Shown: positions 52,947-62,249 of the stretch, one piece after another
Position numbering within the stretch: position 1 is the stretch's first letter
Layout: each line of letters begins with the position of its first letter
Source of the DNA: Parvularcula sp.
GTDB lineage: Bacteria > Pseudomonadota > Alphaproteobacteria > Caulobacterales > Parvularculaceae
DNA: 64,000 nt
Direction: 5' to 3'
Assembly: GCA_002704915.1 (NCBI GenBank)
Contig: PAIP01000059.1
Span: forward strand, 42,435 to 106,434
Position numbers and translations under genes: made by a program
Notes under the pieces: generated by a model
The model's database searches: none
Told to the model about the DNA's origin: nothing
What the model saw: the letters and a program-made list of their open reading frames with translations, nothing else

Positions 52947-53609
52947 TTAGTCTTCCTTCGCGTCCTCTTCTTTTTTCTCTTCGCTCTCTTCGCCTTCACC
53001 TTCCGCTTCGCCTTCGTCTTCGTCAGAGGCGCGCAGCGCCGACGGCGCGGCAATGGTGGCGATCGTGAAGTCGCGGTCAGTGATCACGAAGGTGACGCCC
53101 TGGGGCAGGTTAATGGCCGAAGCGTGAATGCCGTCGCCGACCTCAAGACCCGATACGTCGATTTCGAAGACTTCCGGAATCGAGGTCGCCGGCGCGTAAA
53201 CCTCAACCGTGTGACGCACAACGTTCAAAACGCCGCCTTTCTTGAGGCCCGGGGATTTTTCTTCATTGATGAAGTGAACCGGAATTTCGACGTCAATGCG
53301 GGTCTTTTCGTCAACGCGCATCATGTCGATATGGATCGGATGACCTTTTACGGGATGCACCTGAACATCGCGGGCGATGACCGGCTGCTGACCTTCTTCA
53401 CCCGGAACGTCGATTTTCGCCAGATGCGAAAGAAGGCGCCCGTTGAGATAAGCCTTGTTCACCTCATTGATGCGGAGGCTGATCGCAACCGGGTCCTGGC
53501 CGCCGCCATAAAGAACGCCCGGCACCCAGCCTTCGCGGCGCGCGGCGCGTGCGCCGCCAGTGCCGATATCCTTGCGGGGTTCACAGTAGAAAATGTCGGT
53601 CTGGGCCAT
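52947..53609 (-). CDS. rplY: 50S ribosomal protein L25 (CTC-type, long form)
   Basis: A 220-residue L25/CTC protein that binds 5S rRNA. The N-terminal domain has RKDIGTGGARAARREGWVPG and VLYGGGQDPVAI. The C-terminal TL5/CTC domain has IPVHFINEEKSPGLKKGGVLN. The chain ends in a strongly acidic and Lys-mixed tail (EGEAEGEGEESEEKKEED). It is the first gene of an rplY-pth-ychF operon, a common alphaproteobacterial order. Confidence 0.97.
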   Translation of the reverse strand: MAQTDIFYCEPRKDIGTGGARAARREGWVPGVLYGGGQDPVAISLRINEVNKAYLNGRLLSHLAKIDVPGEEGQQPVIARDVQVHPVKGHPIHIDMMRVDEKTRIDVEIPVHFINEEKSPGLKKGGVLNVVRHTVEVYAPATSIPEVFEIDVSGLEVGDGIHASAINLPQGVTFVITDRDFTIATIAAPSALRASDEDEGEAEGEGEESEEKKEEDAKED

Positions 53610-53928
53610 CGGTCTCGGCGTCCTTCGCGCAAAAACCGCCGTGGCGGCGAGCCTGATCCGGCTCCCGGGTCGGCGGGAAATTCCTGATTGAGCGGCGCTC
53701 TATAGTGGAAAGCCCGGCGGACCGCAAGCCGTGAAACCGGCTCTTTTGCGGCCTTTTGGCCCCGCGGCCAGCGTCTCGCTGGGGGCGCGGCGGGGCGGAA
53801 AGAAAAGGCGGGAAGCGCGCATGACTGTCCTAAAGCGTCTTTGGGCCCGCAGAAGCTTCAGAAAAGCAAACTGGCGTTAACCCAACCTGCCTAGGGTTGC
53901 GCTGAACTAGCGAGTTTACGGGGCGGGA
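53610..53928. other. 319-base divergent region between rplY and the hybrid kinase gene
   Basis: It must hold the rplY operon promoter and the kinase promoter. A TATAGT hexamer (53701) and a GTTAACCC stretch (about 53876) are visible. The rest is GC-rich with no open frame carrying a ribosome site, no hairpin with a T-run and no RNA gene that I recognise. Confidence 0.45.
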
Positions 53929-56514
53929 ATGAAAGTTACAGGCAAGGCGGCGGCAGACCGCAGGAACGCGCCGTCCGGCGTGCGCCTAATGGGGCCCGCG
54001 GTTGTGGCCGGCACACTCGCTGTCATCTTCGCTTTCTTCGTTTTTGCGCTTTTTCAGGACCTGTCGCAGGGCGAGTTCCGCCGCCAGGAAATGGAAAAAT
54101 ACCTGGAAACCGTCAGTTCGACCACGGCCTGGGGGGCGGACAACTGGCTCAACCAGCGCATTGCGCTTGCCGAAAGCCTCGCCCAGTCCGTCTCCAAACG
54201 CTTTGACGGCGGCGATGCGGTCGCCATCGTTCACCAGGATATCTATGAAGAGACCTTTATCTGGACCTATTTCGGCGAGGCGAACGGCCGCTATCACATC
54301 TGGCCGCCCGATGACACGCTGCCCGCGGATTACGATCCGCGCACGCGTCCCTGGTACGCCGCCGCCATGCTCGCCGGCGAAGCCACGCTGACCGAACCTT
54401 ATTTCGACATCGTGACCAAAGTGGAGACCATCACCGTCGCCGGTCCCGTCTATCGCGACGGAGAGCTGCTCGGAGTGGTGGGCGCCGATTTCTCAACGGA
54501 TTCCCTGAGCGAGATCCTCGCCGAAACCGATATGGGCGGTCTCGGCCACGCTTTTCTCGTGTCGGGGGACGGTAAAATCCTCGCCCACCCCGATCGCAGC
54601 CTAGTCTCCAAAGACATTGCGGCCGCATATCCAGGGCAGCGTCCTGATATTTCCAACCGGGTTCAATATCTCGATGATTTGGAAGCGCCGCAGATGGTCA
54701 TCTTCGAACGCATTCCGTCGCTGTCTTCGGTGGACTGGTATCTTGGGCTGTCCGTCGACAAGAGCGCTGCATTTCACAGCCGCGTGGAATTCCGCCATTC
54801 CGCGGTGATCGCCGCCCTCGGCATGGCGTTGTTGCTGGCGCTCGTCCTGGGCGTCGTCATTCACCGGATGCTTGTGCGTCCGCTGATGAATGCGCGCATC
54901 GCCGCCGATGCGGCCAATGTGGCGAAATCGGAATTCCTCGCCTCCATGAGCCATGAAATTCGCACGCCAATGAACGGTGTTCTCGGCATGGCTGAAGTCC
55001 TGATGACCACCAATCTCGACAAGCGCCAGCGCGAGCTCGCGGGCATCATCGTCTCTTCGGGCAACGCCCTGATGACCGTGATCAATGACGTGCTCGATTT
55101 TTCAAAGCTTGAGGCGGGCAAGTTCAGGCTGTCGCGGCAGCCCTTCAATCTGCGCCAGACCGTCAACGAAATCGCGATGATGATGCAGGCGCCGGCCCTG
55201 GAAAAAGATATCGAGCTGATTGTGCGCTATGCGCCGGAACTGCCGGAGGGTGTTGTTTCGGATGAATCGCGCCTGCGCCAGGTTTTGGGCAACCTGATTG
55301 GCAATGCGGTGAAGTTCACCGAGCGGGGGTATGTGCTGATCGAAGTGGCCGGAGAGCGCAGGGACGGCGATGTCGACCTTGTCATCAGCGTCACCGACAC
55401 CGGCGTCGGGATCTCCGAGGAATTCCTGCCGCGCCTGTTCGAAAAGTTCGAACAGGCTGACGCATCTCATACGCGCAAGTTCGGCGGCACGGGGCTGGGC
55501 CTCGCCATATGCAAAAACATTGTGGAGCTTATGGGCGGGACAATCGATGTAAAAAGCGAGCCCGGCAAGGGCTCGCGTTTCTCAGTGTCGCTGACCGTGC
55601 CGGCGGAAGACTCCATTCGCTCCATGCCGAGCGTTCCGTCTTCGGCGTTCAACGGCGTGCGGCTTCTCGCGGTCGACGACAATGCCGTCAATCGTCGCAT
55701 CCTGCAGGAGCTGTTCGAGGGTTGGGGCTTCCGCGCCACGGTGGCGCCCGATCCTGTCAAGGCGATGGCTGCGCTGGAGCGATCCGTCAGCGACAATGAC
55801 CCATATCACGCCCTGATCCTCGATTTCCAAATGCCGAATGAAAACGGCGTTGAACTGGCCGCACGCATTCAGGCCAATCCGAATTTCGGCGCCATCCCGA
55901 TTCTGATCCTGTCATCAGTGGAAAATGCGCCGGCGGCTGCGAGCCAGGCCGGCGCCCGCATCTCCGCCTATCTGTCGAAACCGGTGCGCCCGTCACAGAT
56001 CATGGACGCCCTTGCGCAGTCCCTTGCCGAGGACGCCCCGCGCTTGTTGCGCCGTAAGATCCTCAAGGAAACAGAAGAAGAGACTGCGCTGCTTCCGGCC
56101 CCCACGCCGGACAAAATGAAAATCCTGATTGTCGAGGACAATCCGGTGAACCGCATCGTGTTGACTCAATTTATCGATCAGAGTGCGTTCGAGATTATCG
56201 TCGCCGAAAATGGCGTAGAGGCGGTGGAGCAGTTCAAGAAACATGCGCCGGCGGTTGTGATGATGGATATTTCCATGCCGCTCATGGACGGTCTTCAGGC
56301 GACGAAGATCATCCGCGAATATGAGGCCGAAAACGGCCTCGACCGGCGCCCAATCATCGCCACCACAGCCCATGTGCTGGAGGAAGACCGCAAACGCTGC
56401 GACGCCGCGGGCATGGATGATTTCCTGTCCAAGCCCATGAAAAAGACCGCCGTTGCCGAAACCCTCGAACGGTGGCTGGGCGAGGATTATGCGGCGGCCG
56501 CCAACGACGGGTGA
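53929..56514 (+). CDS. Hybrid sensor histidine kinase with dCache sensor and two receiver domains
   Basis: An 861-residue membrane kinase. It has a first membrane helix (about 25-45), a periplasmic double-Cache sensor (about 50-285, with [15 protein letters not shown] and [20 protein letters not shown]), and a second helix (about 288-312). The HisKA follows with phospho-His in [13 protein letters not shown] (about His342), then an ATPase domain ([32 protein letters not shown]). Two receiver domains complete it, with phospho-Asp at about 632 (LILDFQMP) and about 780 (VMMDISMP). No Hpt domain and no partner regulator are nearby. dCache sensors usually bind small molecules such as amino or organic acids. 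Confidence 0.95.
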   Translation: MKVTGKAAADRRNAPSGVRLMGPAVVAGTLAVIFAFFVFALFQDLSQGEFRRQEMEKYLETVSSTTAWGADNWLNQRIALAESLAQSVSKRFDGGDAVAIVHQDIYEETFIWTYFGEANGRYHIWPPDDTLPADYDPRTRPWYAAAMLAGEATLTEPYFDIVTKVETITVAGPVYRDGELLGVVGADFSTDSLSEILAETDMGGLGHAFLVSGDGKILAHPDRSLVSKDIAAAYPGQRPDISNRVQYLDDLEAPQMVIFERIPSLSSVDWYLGLSVDKSAAFHSRVEFRHSAVIAALGMALLLALVLGVVIHRMLVRPLMNARIAADAANVAKSEFLASMSHEIRTPMNGVLGMAEVLMTTNLDKRQRELAGIIVSSGNALMTVINDVLDFSKLEAGKFRLSRQPFNLRQTVNEIAMMMQAPALEKDIELIVRYAPELPEGVVSDESRLRQVLGNLIGNAVKFTERGYVLIEVAGERRDGDVDLVISVTDTGVGISEEFLPRLFEKFEQADASHTRKFGGTGLGLAICKNIVELMGGTIDVKSEPGKGSRFSVSLTVPAEDSIRSMPSVPSSAFNGVRLLAVDDNAVNRRILQELFEGWGFRATVAPDPVKAMAALERSVSDNDPYHALILDFQMPNENGVELAARIQANPNFGAIPILILSSVENAPAAASQAGARISAYLSKPVRPSQIMDALAQSLAEDAPRLLRRKILKETEEETALLPAPTPDKMKILIVEDNPVNRIVLTQFIDQSAFEIIVAENGVEAVEQFKKHAPAVVMMDISMPLMDGLQATKIIREYEAENGLDRRPIIATTAHVLEEDRKRCDAAGMDDFLSKPMKKTAVAETLERWLGEDYAAAANDG

Positions 56515-56570
56515 CCTTTCGGTTTCGTGAAGTTTTGCGGCAAGGATGCCTCCACCCTTGACACCGTTTG

Positions 56571-56608
56571 TGATGCATGTATCAGCGTGTTAATACAGTA
56601 TTACACGC
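56571..56608. promoter_or_regulatory. Promoter with two inverted repeats before the TrpR-like/hisG operon
   Basis: A TTGACA hexamer lies at 56558. Two repeats follow: TGATGCATGTATCA (56571-56584, one mismatched pair) and GCGTGTTAATA-cag-TATTACACGC (56585-56608, 10-base arms with one bulged base). They overlap the likely -10 region, which is where a repressor such as the TrpR-like protein encoded 13 bases downstream would bind. Confidence 0.5.
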
Positions 56609-56620
56609 GAAGGGCCTCTC

Positions 56621-56965
56621 GTGGCGAGCGAAGTGAAAAAAGCCGAGCGATCCGGCGCGGCAGGGAAACGTACCGGCGATGAACGGGCCCTGTTCGATGC
56701 TTTTGCGCATTTAACTTCAGGCAAGGAGGCCGCGCGGTTCCTGCGCGATCTGGCCACCCCGGGCGAACTCGGCGCTTTCGCCGAGCGCTGGCGCATTGCC
56801 CGCTTGCTCGATGAAGGAAAGCTTTCCTATCGCGAGATTGCGTCGGCGACGGGCGCCTCAACTACGACGGTGGGCCGGGTCGCGCGGTTTCTGCGCGAAG
56901 AAAATCATCAGGGATACCGGCTTGTGCTCGACCGCATGGCCGAAAAATCGGGAGCGAAAAGATGA
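56621..56965 (+). CDS. TrpR-like (YerC/YecD family) DNA-binding protein
   Basis: A 114-residue all-helical protein of the TrpR superfamily. It has ERALFDAFAHLTSGKEAARFLRDL, then LATPGELGAFAERWRIARLLDEG, and the helix-turn-helix YREIASATGASTTTVGRVARFL. Members next to histidine genes are predicted to repress histidine synthesis; direct evidence for this lineage is unknown to me. GTG at 56621 is preceded by AAGGG. Its stop overlaps hisG (ATGA), and two inverted repeats lie in front. Confidence 0.9.
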   Translation: MASEVKKAERSGAAGKRTGDERALFDAFAHLTSGKEAARFLRDLATPGELGAFAERWRIARLLDEGKLSYREIASATGASTTTVGRVARFLREENHQGYRLVLDRMAEKSGAKR

Positions 56966-57849
56966 GCGAGCAGAGACTGCGCATCGCCATTCAGAAATCC
57001 GGTCGCCTTTCTGACGGCAGCTTCGAGCTCTTGAAAAGCTGCGGCCTTACCGTGTCGCGTGGGCGTGACAAGCTCTATGGCCGGGTGCAGGAATTGCCCA
57101 TCGATGTTCTCCTGCTGCGCGATGACGACATTCCCGCTTTTGTCGCCGACGACGCCTGCGATATCGGCATTGTTGGCCAGAATGTCTTTGAGGAAGAGCG
57201 TCTCAGCGAAAGTCACGAGGCGCCGGCGGAGGAGGTGATGCCGCTGGGCTTCGCCCGCTGCCGGCTGATGCTCGCCGCGCCCAAGGAATGGAGTTTCGAT
57301 GGCGCATCCATGCTTGAAGGAAAGCGCATCGCCACTTCCTATCCGGCGCTCACACGCGCTTGGTTTGAACGTGAAAAGGTCGACGCCAAGGCCGTGATGA
57401 TGAAAGGCTCGGTCGAGGTGGCGCCGCGGCTCAAAATCGCTGACGCTATTTGCGACATCGTCTCCACCGGCGCCACGCTCGACGCCAACGGGTTGAAGCC
57501 AGTGGCGAATGTTTTCGATTCCGAGGCGATCCTCATCCGCAACCGCAACGCCTTCTCTCTTGAAAAACAGACGGTTTTCGACGCGCTGTTGAAACGCATC
57601 AATGGCGTCATGACCTCGCGAGAGGCGAAATACATCATGATGAACGCGCCGCGTTCCGCTGTTCCCGCCATCACGGAATTCTTGCCGGGCGCTGACGCCC
57701 CAACCGTGCTTGAACTTGCCGGAAATCGGGAAAAGGTCGCCATACACGCCGTCTGCCGCGAAAGCGTTTTCTGGGACACGCTTGAAGAACTGAAAAAACT
57801 CGGCGCGAGCGCGATTCTCGTTTTGCCGATTGAAAAGATGATGGCTTGA
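56962..57849 (+). CDS. hisG: ATP phosphoribosyltransferase, long form
   Basis: A 295-residue HisG catalysing the first step of histidine synthesis (ATP plus PRPP). The catalytic part starts LRIAIQKSGRLSDGSFELL and has RDDDIPAFVADDACDIGIVG and the PRPP site in DIVSTGATLDANGL. The C-terminal ACT-like regulatory domain (from about 225; VMTSREAKYIMMNAPRSAVP) is present, so this is the self-sufficient long form that binds histidine for feedback and does not need HisZ. No hisZ is beside it. Confidence 0.96.
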   Translation: MSEQRLRIAIQKSGRLSDGSFELLKSCGLTVSRGRDKLYGRVQELPIDVLLLRDDDIPAFVADDACDIGIVGQNVFEEERLSESHEAPAEEVMPLGFARCRLMLAAPKEWSFDGASMLEGKRIATSYPALTRAWFEREKVDAKAVMMKGSVEVAPRLKIADAICDIVSTGATLDANGLKPVANVFDSEAILIRNRNAFSLEKQTVFDALLKRINGVMTSREAKYIMMNAPRSAVPAITEFLPGADAPTVLELAGNREKVAIHAVCRESVFWDTLEELKKLGASAILVLPIEKMMA

Positions 57850-58106
57850 GCGATTCGTTTCTTGTGACTGTGATGCGAAAGTGAAGGCGCAACGGGTGCG
57901 TTTGATTTCAATCGCGCCGCGCACGGCTTGCGCTTTTCGAAAATAGTTTTCCAGATTTTTTATTTTTAACTCCGGTTCGGCGGGAATGTCATATTCTTGA
58001 AAACATCGATGCATAGACAGCGACCGGTAGCGTTTTATCCGTACAAATATGATTTGCGCATTGATTGCGCCGGCCATGTTCTTTCAGGGACAGGAGAGGA
58101 GTAACT
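57850..58106. other. 257-base intergenic region before phoX
   Basis: AT-rich in places (GATTTTTTATTTTTAAC). One TGTCAT hexamer occurs near 57987, but I do not see the tandem pair that would make a Pho box. No gene or terminator is recognised. Confidence 0.4.
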
Positions 58107-59672
58107 ATGTCTATGCACAGCGCGCCTAAAGGAGTGCAGGGTCCATTCGTAAACAGGGGTTTGAGTCGCCGGGACATGCTGCGCAGCGGCGCAATGCTTG
58201 CCGGCGCGGCGGCGATTGCAACGCCGCTGAAAGGACTTGCCGCTTTTCAGGGAGCCGCCGCTTCCTATGCCGAACCGATTGCAAGCCCTTACGGCCCGAT
58301 CTCACCGAAACTCGATCAGACGACCGGCCTGCCGCTTTTGCAACTGCCGGATGGCTTCACCTATCGTTCCATGGGATGGACGGGCGATATGATGAATAAC
58401 GGCCAGCCGACGCCGCCGCGCCATGACGGCATGGCGGTGGTCGAGCAGCGCGGCCAGCTCACCATGCTTGTCCGCAATCATGAAAACGGCGTCGTCAACG
58501 ATCTCGAAGGCAACCCGTTCGGGCTGATTGACGCTCGCGGCATTTATGACGATGTCGTCAGCGCCGAACAGGGCGCCCCGAAAGGCATTTCCGGCGGGAC
58601 GTCCACGCTGGTCCTGCGCCGGGGCGAATATTACAAGACGATCCCAAGCCTTGGCGGCACGTTGACCAACTGCGCCGGCGGGCCGACGCCATGGGGCACC
58701 TGGCTCACCTGCGAGGAAACGACGACCAATCTCGAACCGCTTGGCGGCAAGAAGCACGGTTACGTTTTCGAAGTTGCCTGGAACGGCAACAAACGCTCGC
58801 AGCAGCCGATTGTCCATATGGGGCGCATGGCGCACGAAGCTGTGGCGGTCTATCCCCATACGGGCGATGTCTACCTTACGGAAGACCGCCGCAACGCAGC
58901 GGGCTTCTACAAATATGTTCCGGACTACCCCCAGCACAGATTCGGGGCGCTCGAGAAAGGCGGAACGCTTTACGCCGCGAAGATTGTCGGCGAAGACAAT
59001 GTGGACATCAACAATCCATCCATCGGCGATTGCTATCAGCTTGAATGGGTCAAGATCGACGAGCCGGATATGGACCCGGCGCAATATACAGATGAGATCG
59101 TCGATACAGAGGCGAGCGGACCGTTCCTGCAGGCTCGCGCCAAAGGCGGCCTGCGCATGAGCCGCGGCGAAGGGTGCTGGTATTCGCAAGCCGACGGGCT
59201 CATCTATTTCGTGGATACGGCCGCCGGCGTTGACGGTTCGGGCCGCCCGGGCCGCGGCGATGGCGGGGTTTGGGCCTTCGATCCGGTGCGCAACCTGCTG
59301 AGCTGCATCTATGTTTCGGGCAATCCGCTCGCTGGCAACAACGCCGACAATCTGACGGTCAGCCCACGCGGCGGCATCGTGCTGTGCGAAGACGGCGGCG
59401 GCGTTGAGGACATGTTCGGCTTCGGCGAGCGCCTGCTTGGACTGACGCCGTCAGGCGCCCCGTTCATCCTCGCCAAGAACAATATCCAGCTCTCGACTGC
59501 GGATCTTAAAGCCGCAGGCAAATCGACGTTGCTGATCGCTGAGGATGACTATCGCAACAGGGAGTGGTGCGGCGCCTGCTTCGATCCTTCGGGGTCTACG
59601 CTCTTCGTCAACGTCCAGACGCCGGGCGTCACTTTCGCCATCACCGGCCCATGGAGCGCCGGACCGATCTAG
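58107..59672 (+). CDS. phoX: PhoX-family Tat-exported alkaline phosphatase (DUF839)
   Basis: A 521-residue protein with a twin-arginine signal (SRRDMLRSGAMLAGAAA). The PhoX/DUF839 fold is recognised by the iron-ligand Cys region TNCAGGPTPWGTWLTCEE, the calcium-type acidic stretches (MAHEAVAVYPHTGDVYLTED, VDTAAGVDGSGRPGRGDGG) and the end EWCGACFDPSGSTLFVNVQTPG (split here). PhoX enzymes use an iron-calcium cluster to release phosphate from esters outside the cytoplasm. ATG at 58107 has a GGAGAGGAG site. It is a monocistronic gene followed by a terminator. Confidence 0.92.
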   Translation: MSMHSAPKGVQGPFVNRGLSRRDMLRSGAMLAGAAAIATPLKGLAAFQGAAASYAEPIASPYGPISPKLDQTTGLPLLQLPDGFTYRSMGWTGDMMNNGQPTPPRHDGMAVVEQRGQLTMLVRNHENGVVNDLEGNPFGLIDARGIYDDVVSAEQGAPKGISGGTSTLVLRRGEYYKTIPSLGGTLTNCAGGPTPWGTWLTCEETTTNLEPLGGKKHGYVFEVAWNGNKRSQQPIVHMGRMAHEAVAVYPHTGDVYLTEDRRNAAGFYKYVPDYPQHRFGALEKGGTLYAAKIVGEDNVDINNPSIGDCYQLEWVKIDEPDMDPAQYTDEIVDTEASGPFLQARAKGGLRMSRGEGCWYSQADGLIYFVDTAAGVDGSGRPGRGDGGVWAFDPVRNLLSCIYVSGNPLAGNNADNLTVSPRGGIVLCEDGGGVEDMFGFGERLLGLTPSGAPFILAKNNIQLSTADLKAAGKSTLLIAEDDYRNREWCGACFDPSGSTLFVNVQTPGVTFAITGPWSAGPI

Positions 59673-59698
59673 GCTTTCGCCATTGTCGCGTAGAAGCG

Positions 59699-59732
59699 CC
59701 CGTCATCCGCTTTTGGCGGATGGCGGGTTTTT
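59699..59732 (+). terminator. Rho-independent terminator after phoX
   Basis: CCCGTCATCCGC pairs with GCGGATGGCGGG (one A-G mismatch position) across a 5-base loop (TTTTG), followed by TTTTT. Confidence 0.85.
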
Positions 59733-59844
59733 GTATGGTTTCACGGATAATCCCTAACCGCGAGAACAACGGTTCTATGAAACTGTCGTTCGCGGCGATT
59801 GTTTCGAAACTGTAGAAACAAAACTGCGATTTGGAGGCGACCCC

Positions 59845-61242
59845 ATGTTCATTGAAAAAATAAAAACCGATGGATTGTCGCATCTTTCCTATCTTGTGGG
59901 AGCAGGGGGCAAGGCGGCTGTGATCGATCCGCGCCGCGATTGCGACCTTTATGTGGAAATGGCGGTGGCGCGCGATTGCCGCATCACTCATGTTTTCGAA
60001 ACGCATCGCCATGAAGACATTATTTCCGGGGCGCCGGTTCTGAAGGAGATGACGGGCGCCGCCGTCTTTCACGGGCCCGACGCGGATGGCGAAGTCGTCT
60101 ATGCCGAAACGGTGCGCGAAGGCGATGAGTTTGAATTCGGGTCGCTATTGATCAAGGTTCTTCAAACGCCGGGACATACTTTCGATAGCGTGTCCTACGC
60201 GGTCTACGACAAAGACTTCGGAGACAAGGCGGTCGGCGTTTTTACAGGCGACGCTCTCTTTGTCGGCGATGTGGGCCGCACCGATTTCTATCCTGACCGC
60301 GCCGAAGAGGTTGCGGGCCTGTTATATGAGAGCCTGCAGAAACTCCTGTCGCTGGGGGATCAGGCGATTGTCTATCCGGCCCATGGCGCGGGCTCGGTCT
60401 GCGGCGACAATATGGCCGATCGGGAGTTTTCGACGCTCGGCTATGAGCGCAAATACAATCCCATGTTGCAGCATGAGAGCAAACAGGCCTTCATAGAAAA
60501 GAAACTGAACGAATATCACGACCAGCCGCCATATTTCCGGCTGATGGAAAAGCTCAATCTCGAGGGCGCGGGGCCGGCGAAGCACGTCTTGACGCCGCCG
60601 CCGCTCGATGCGGAAACATTTCTTCGCCGCAAGGAAGAAGCGACTGTCGTCGATGTGCGCGGCATCGCCGACTATCTCGGCGCGCATGTAAAGGGCAGCT
60701 TCGCCATTCCCTCCGACATGATTCCGGCTTTCGCGGGCTGGCTGCTGGATCCGGACAAGGATCTCCTCCTGATCGCAAGCGGCGCCGCGGAAGCCGAAAC
60801 CGCGGCACGCCATCTCGCGCGCATCGGCTATGACCGGGTCTGCGGATATCTCTCGCCGGCGATGACTGGCTGGGCCGCACAGGGGCGGGATTTTGAAACA
60901 ACGCCTGCGATTGACGCCGATGCCGTGGCCGAGCGCGTCACGAAGGACGACGCCGATTGGCGCTTGCTCGATGTGCGCAAACTGACGGAGGTCGCCGAAG
61001 GCGTCGTGCCCGGCGCAATGCCTATTTTTCTAGGGGATCTGCCTGACCGCCTCGGCGATCTCGACCGCAATGCCCATTACACCACCATGTGCGCCAGCGG
61101 CGCGCGCGCGACCATCGCCGCCTCGATCCTTCAGCGCGCTGGTTTTTCGAAGGTGGATGTCTTTCTCGGCTCTATGGGCGCGTGGCGCGCCGCCGGCCGT
61201 GACATTGTGGATTTGGAAAATGGTGCTGCCGGAGAGAATTGA
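59845..61242 (+). CDS. MBL-fold hydrolase fused to two rhodanese domains (persulphide dioxygenase-like)
   Basis: A 465-residue fusion. The metallo-beta-lactamase domain has the metal motif THRHEDIISG (the third ligand position normally His or Phe is Ile), TPGHTFDSVSYAV and FTGDALFVGDVGRTD. Two rhodanese domains follow. The first (about 260-350; TVVDVRGIADYLGAHVKGS) lacks the catalytic Cys (IASGAAEAE). The second has it in TMCASGARATIA. Such proteins oxidise persulphides in sulphide detoxification. ATG has a GGAGG site. The last 22 bases lie antisense to the tRNA-Thr gene. Confidence 0.92.
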   Translation: MFIEKIKTDGLSHLSYLVGAGGKAAVIDPRRDCDLYVEMAVARDCRITHVFETHRHEDIISGAPVLKEMTGAAVFHGPDADGEVVYAETVREGDEFEFGSLLIKVLQTPGHTFDSVSYAVYDKDFGDKAVGVFTGDALFVGDVGRTDFYPDRAEEVAGLLYESLQKLLSLGDQAIVYPAHGAGSVCGDNMADREFSTLGYERKYNPMLQHESKQAFIEKKLNEYHDQPPYFRLMEKLNLEGAGPAKHVLTPPPLDAETFLRRKEEATVVDVRGIADYLGAHVKGSFAIPSDMIPAFAGWLLDPDKDLLLIASGAAEAETAARHLARIGYDRVCGYLSPAMTGWAAQGRDFETTPAIDADAVAERVTKDDADWRLLDVRKLTEVAEGVVPGAMPIFLGDLPDRLGDLDRNAHYTTMCASGARATIAASILQRAGFSKVDVFLGSMGAWRAAGRDIVDLENGAAGEN

Positions 61243-61295
61243 ACTCTCGGCCTCTCCCTTACCAAGGGAGTGCTCTACCCCTGAGCTACGGCAGC
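61221..61295 (-). tRNA. tRNA-Thr (anticodon GGT), CCA encoded
   Basis: On the minus strand the cloverleaf reads: acceptor GCTGCCG pairing with CGGCAGC, D-arm with GCTC-AGGGGTA-GAGC, anticodon stem CTCCC and GGGAG around the loop TTGGTAA (anticodon GGT), and T-arm GAGAG-TTCAATT-CTCTC with discriminator A and encoded CCA. All stems are perfect. It decodes ACC and ACU. A TATACC hexamer at 61330-61335 (minus strand) is about 35 bases upstream and may be the -10 box. Confidence 0.98.
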
Positions 61296-61350
61296 ATTGC
61301 GGGCCCCAAGGGGCCTCAAAAGAGGCGGCGGTATAGCGCGGCCCGGACGG

Positions 61351-61380
61351 CTTGAAAAGGCGCATGCGAGCATTTTCAAG
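61351..61380. repeat. Nested inverted repeat upstream of tRNA-Thr
   Basis: CTTGAAAA (61351) and TTTTCAAG (61373) flank a perfect palindrome CGCATGCG (61361-61368). It lies in the promoter region of the tRNA gene. No function is assigned. Confidence 0.5.
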
Positions 61381-61488
61381 CGAAGTGGTCTCCGGTTCGC
61401 GTTAAGAAAATGCGACCAAAGAAGAATCTTGTCTGGTTACGGGCTATTGGCGGCTTCCGTGGACTAGCATCAGGCGGCGGCAAAAAGC

Positions 61489-61944
61489 CTAATCAGATGT
61501 GGAGACGCCGAAGCGATCCAGAATCTCCTGGCTGACCCGCTTGGGCTTGCGGGTTTTCGCATCGATCAGGCACCAGTCGGTTTCAACCTTGGCGGAAAAG
61601 CGCTTTGCGCCAGGTTTTCGGATATCGATATGGCGGATGAAGCGGGGGCCGGAGACGCGGCCGAGCCAGGTGCGGATTTCCACCGTCTCTCCCTCGACCA
61701 CCTGGTCGCGATAGTCGATCTCATGACGCAGCGCGACCCACACCATCTCCTTTTGCATCTCTTCGGACGCCACGGCGCGCCAATGGGCCGTGCCGGCGTC
61801 CTGGGCCCAGATCAGGTAGACGGCGTTGTTCACATGGCCGAGCTCGTCAATATGCTCGGCTTCGGCCCGCCGGGTCATTACGACGGCGGTCTCAAAGGAG
61901 CGGGCCCCGGCAAGGTCGCCCGAAAGTGCAAGGTCTGAGGTCAT
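61489..61944 (-). CDS. Acyl-CoA thioesterase, hotdog fold (4-hydroxybenzoyl-CoA thioesterase type)
   Basis: A 151-residue single hotdog-domain enzyme that hydrolyses acyl-CoA. The family helix and loop are HIDELGHVNNAVYLIWAQDAG, followed by HEIDYRDQVVEGETVEIRTWL. The Asn-Asn in HVNNAVY is typical of the FadM/YbgC-like group. ATG at 61944 has a GAAG site; the track adds 10 residues from a GTG. Physiological substrate unknown. Confidence 0.9.
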   Translation of the reverse strand: MTSDLALSGDLAGARSFETAVVMTRRAEAEHIDELGHVNNAVYLIWAQDAGTAHWRAVASEEMQKEMVWVALRHEIDYRDQVVEGETVEIRTWLGRVSGPRFIRHIDIRKPGAKRFSAKVETDWCLIDAKTRKPKRVSQEILDRFGVSTSD

Positions 61945-62036
61945 GAGGGCTTCTCTAAACGGCCTTACGGCCACGCAAAAGGCCGCAAATGAGCGCGCTT
62001 GACGGATAGGGCGGCAGGGCCTTTAAGTCCCGCCTC

Positions 62037-62249
62037 ATGCCGGAAAACAAGGACAAATCGCAGGATCGCCCGATCGGCGCCCCGAAAAAGCCGGGCGCCG
62101 CGCCGAAGGCGGGCGTGAAAGCGAAAAACGCCCCGAAAAAGGGCGCAGACAGGGAAGTCCGGCTCGCAGAGGCCCTGCGCGCCAATCTGCGCCGGCGCAA
62201 GGCGCCGAAATCGGGCGATGGCGGCGGTGAGGACACGAAAGAAGAATAA
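62037..62249 (+). CDS. Small basic protein upstream of murA, function unknown
   Basis: A 70-residue Lys/Ala/Pro-rich protein with no hydrophobic core ([20 protein letters not shown]) and one probable helix near the end ([16 protein letters not shown]), then an acidic tail (GGGEDTKEE). Its stop overlaps the murA start (TAATG), which supports real translation. Similar short genes precede murA in related bacteria as far as I recall. It may be a disordered nucleic-acid or ribosome-binding peptide, but no function is known. Confidence 0.8.
   Translation: MPENKDKSQDRPIGAPKKPGAAPKAGVKAKNAPKKGADREVRLAEALRANLRRRKAPKSGDGGGEDTKEE

Noticed and set aside
57980-58000. Possible Pho box before phoX
   Set aside because: Only one TGTCAT hexamer is visible; the tandem repeat needed for PhoB is missing.
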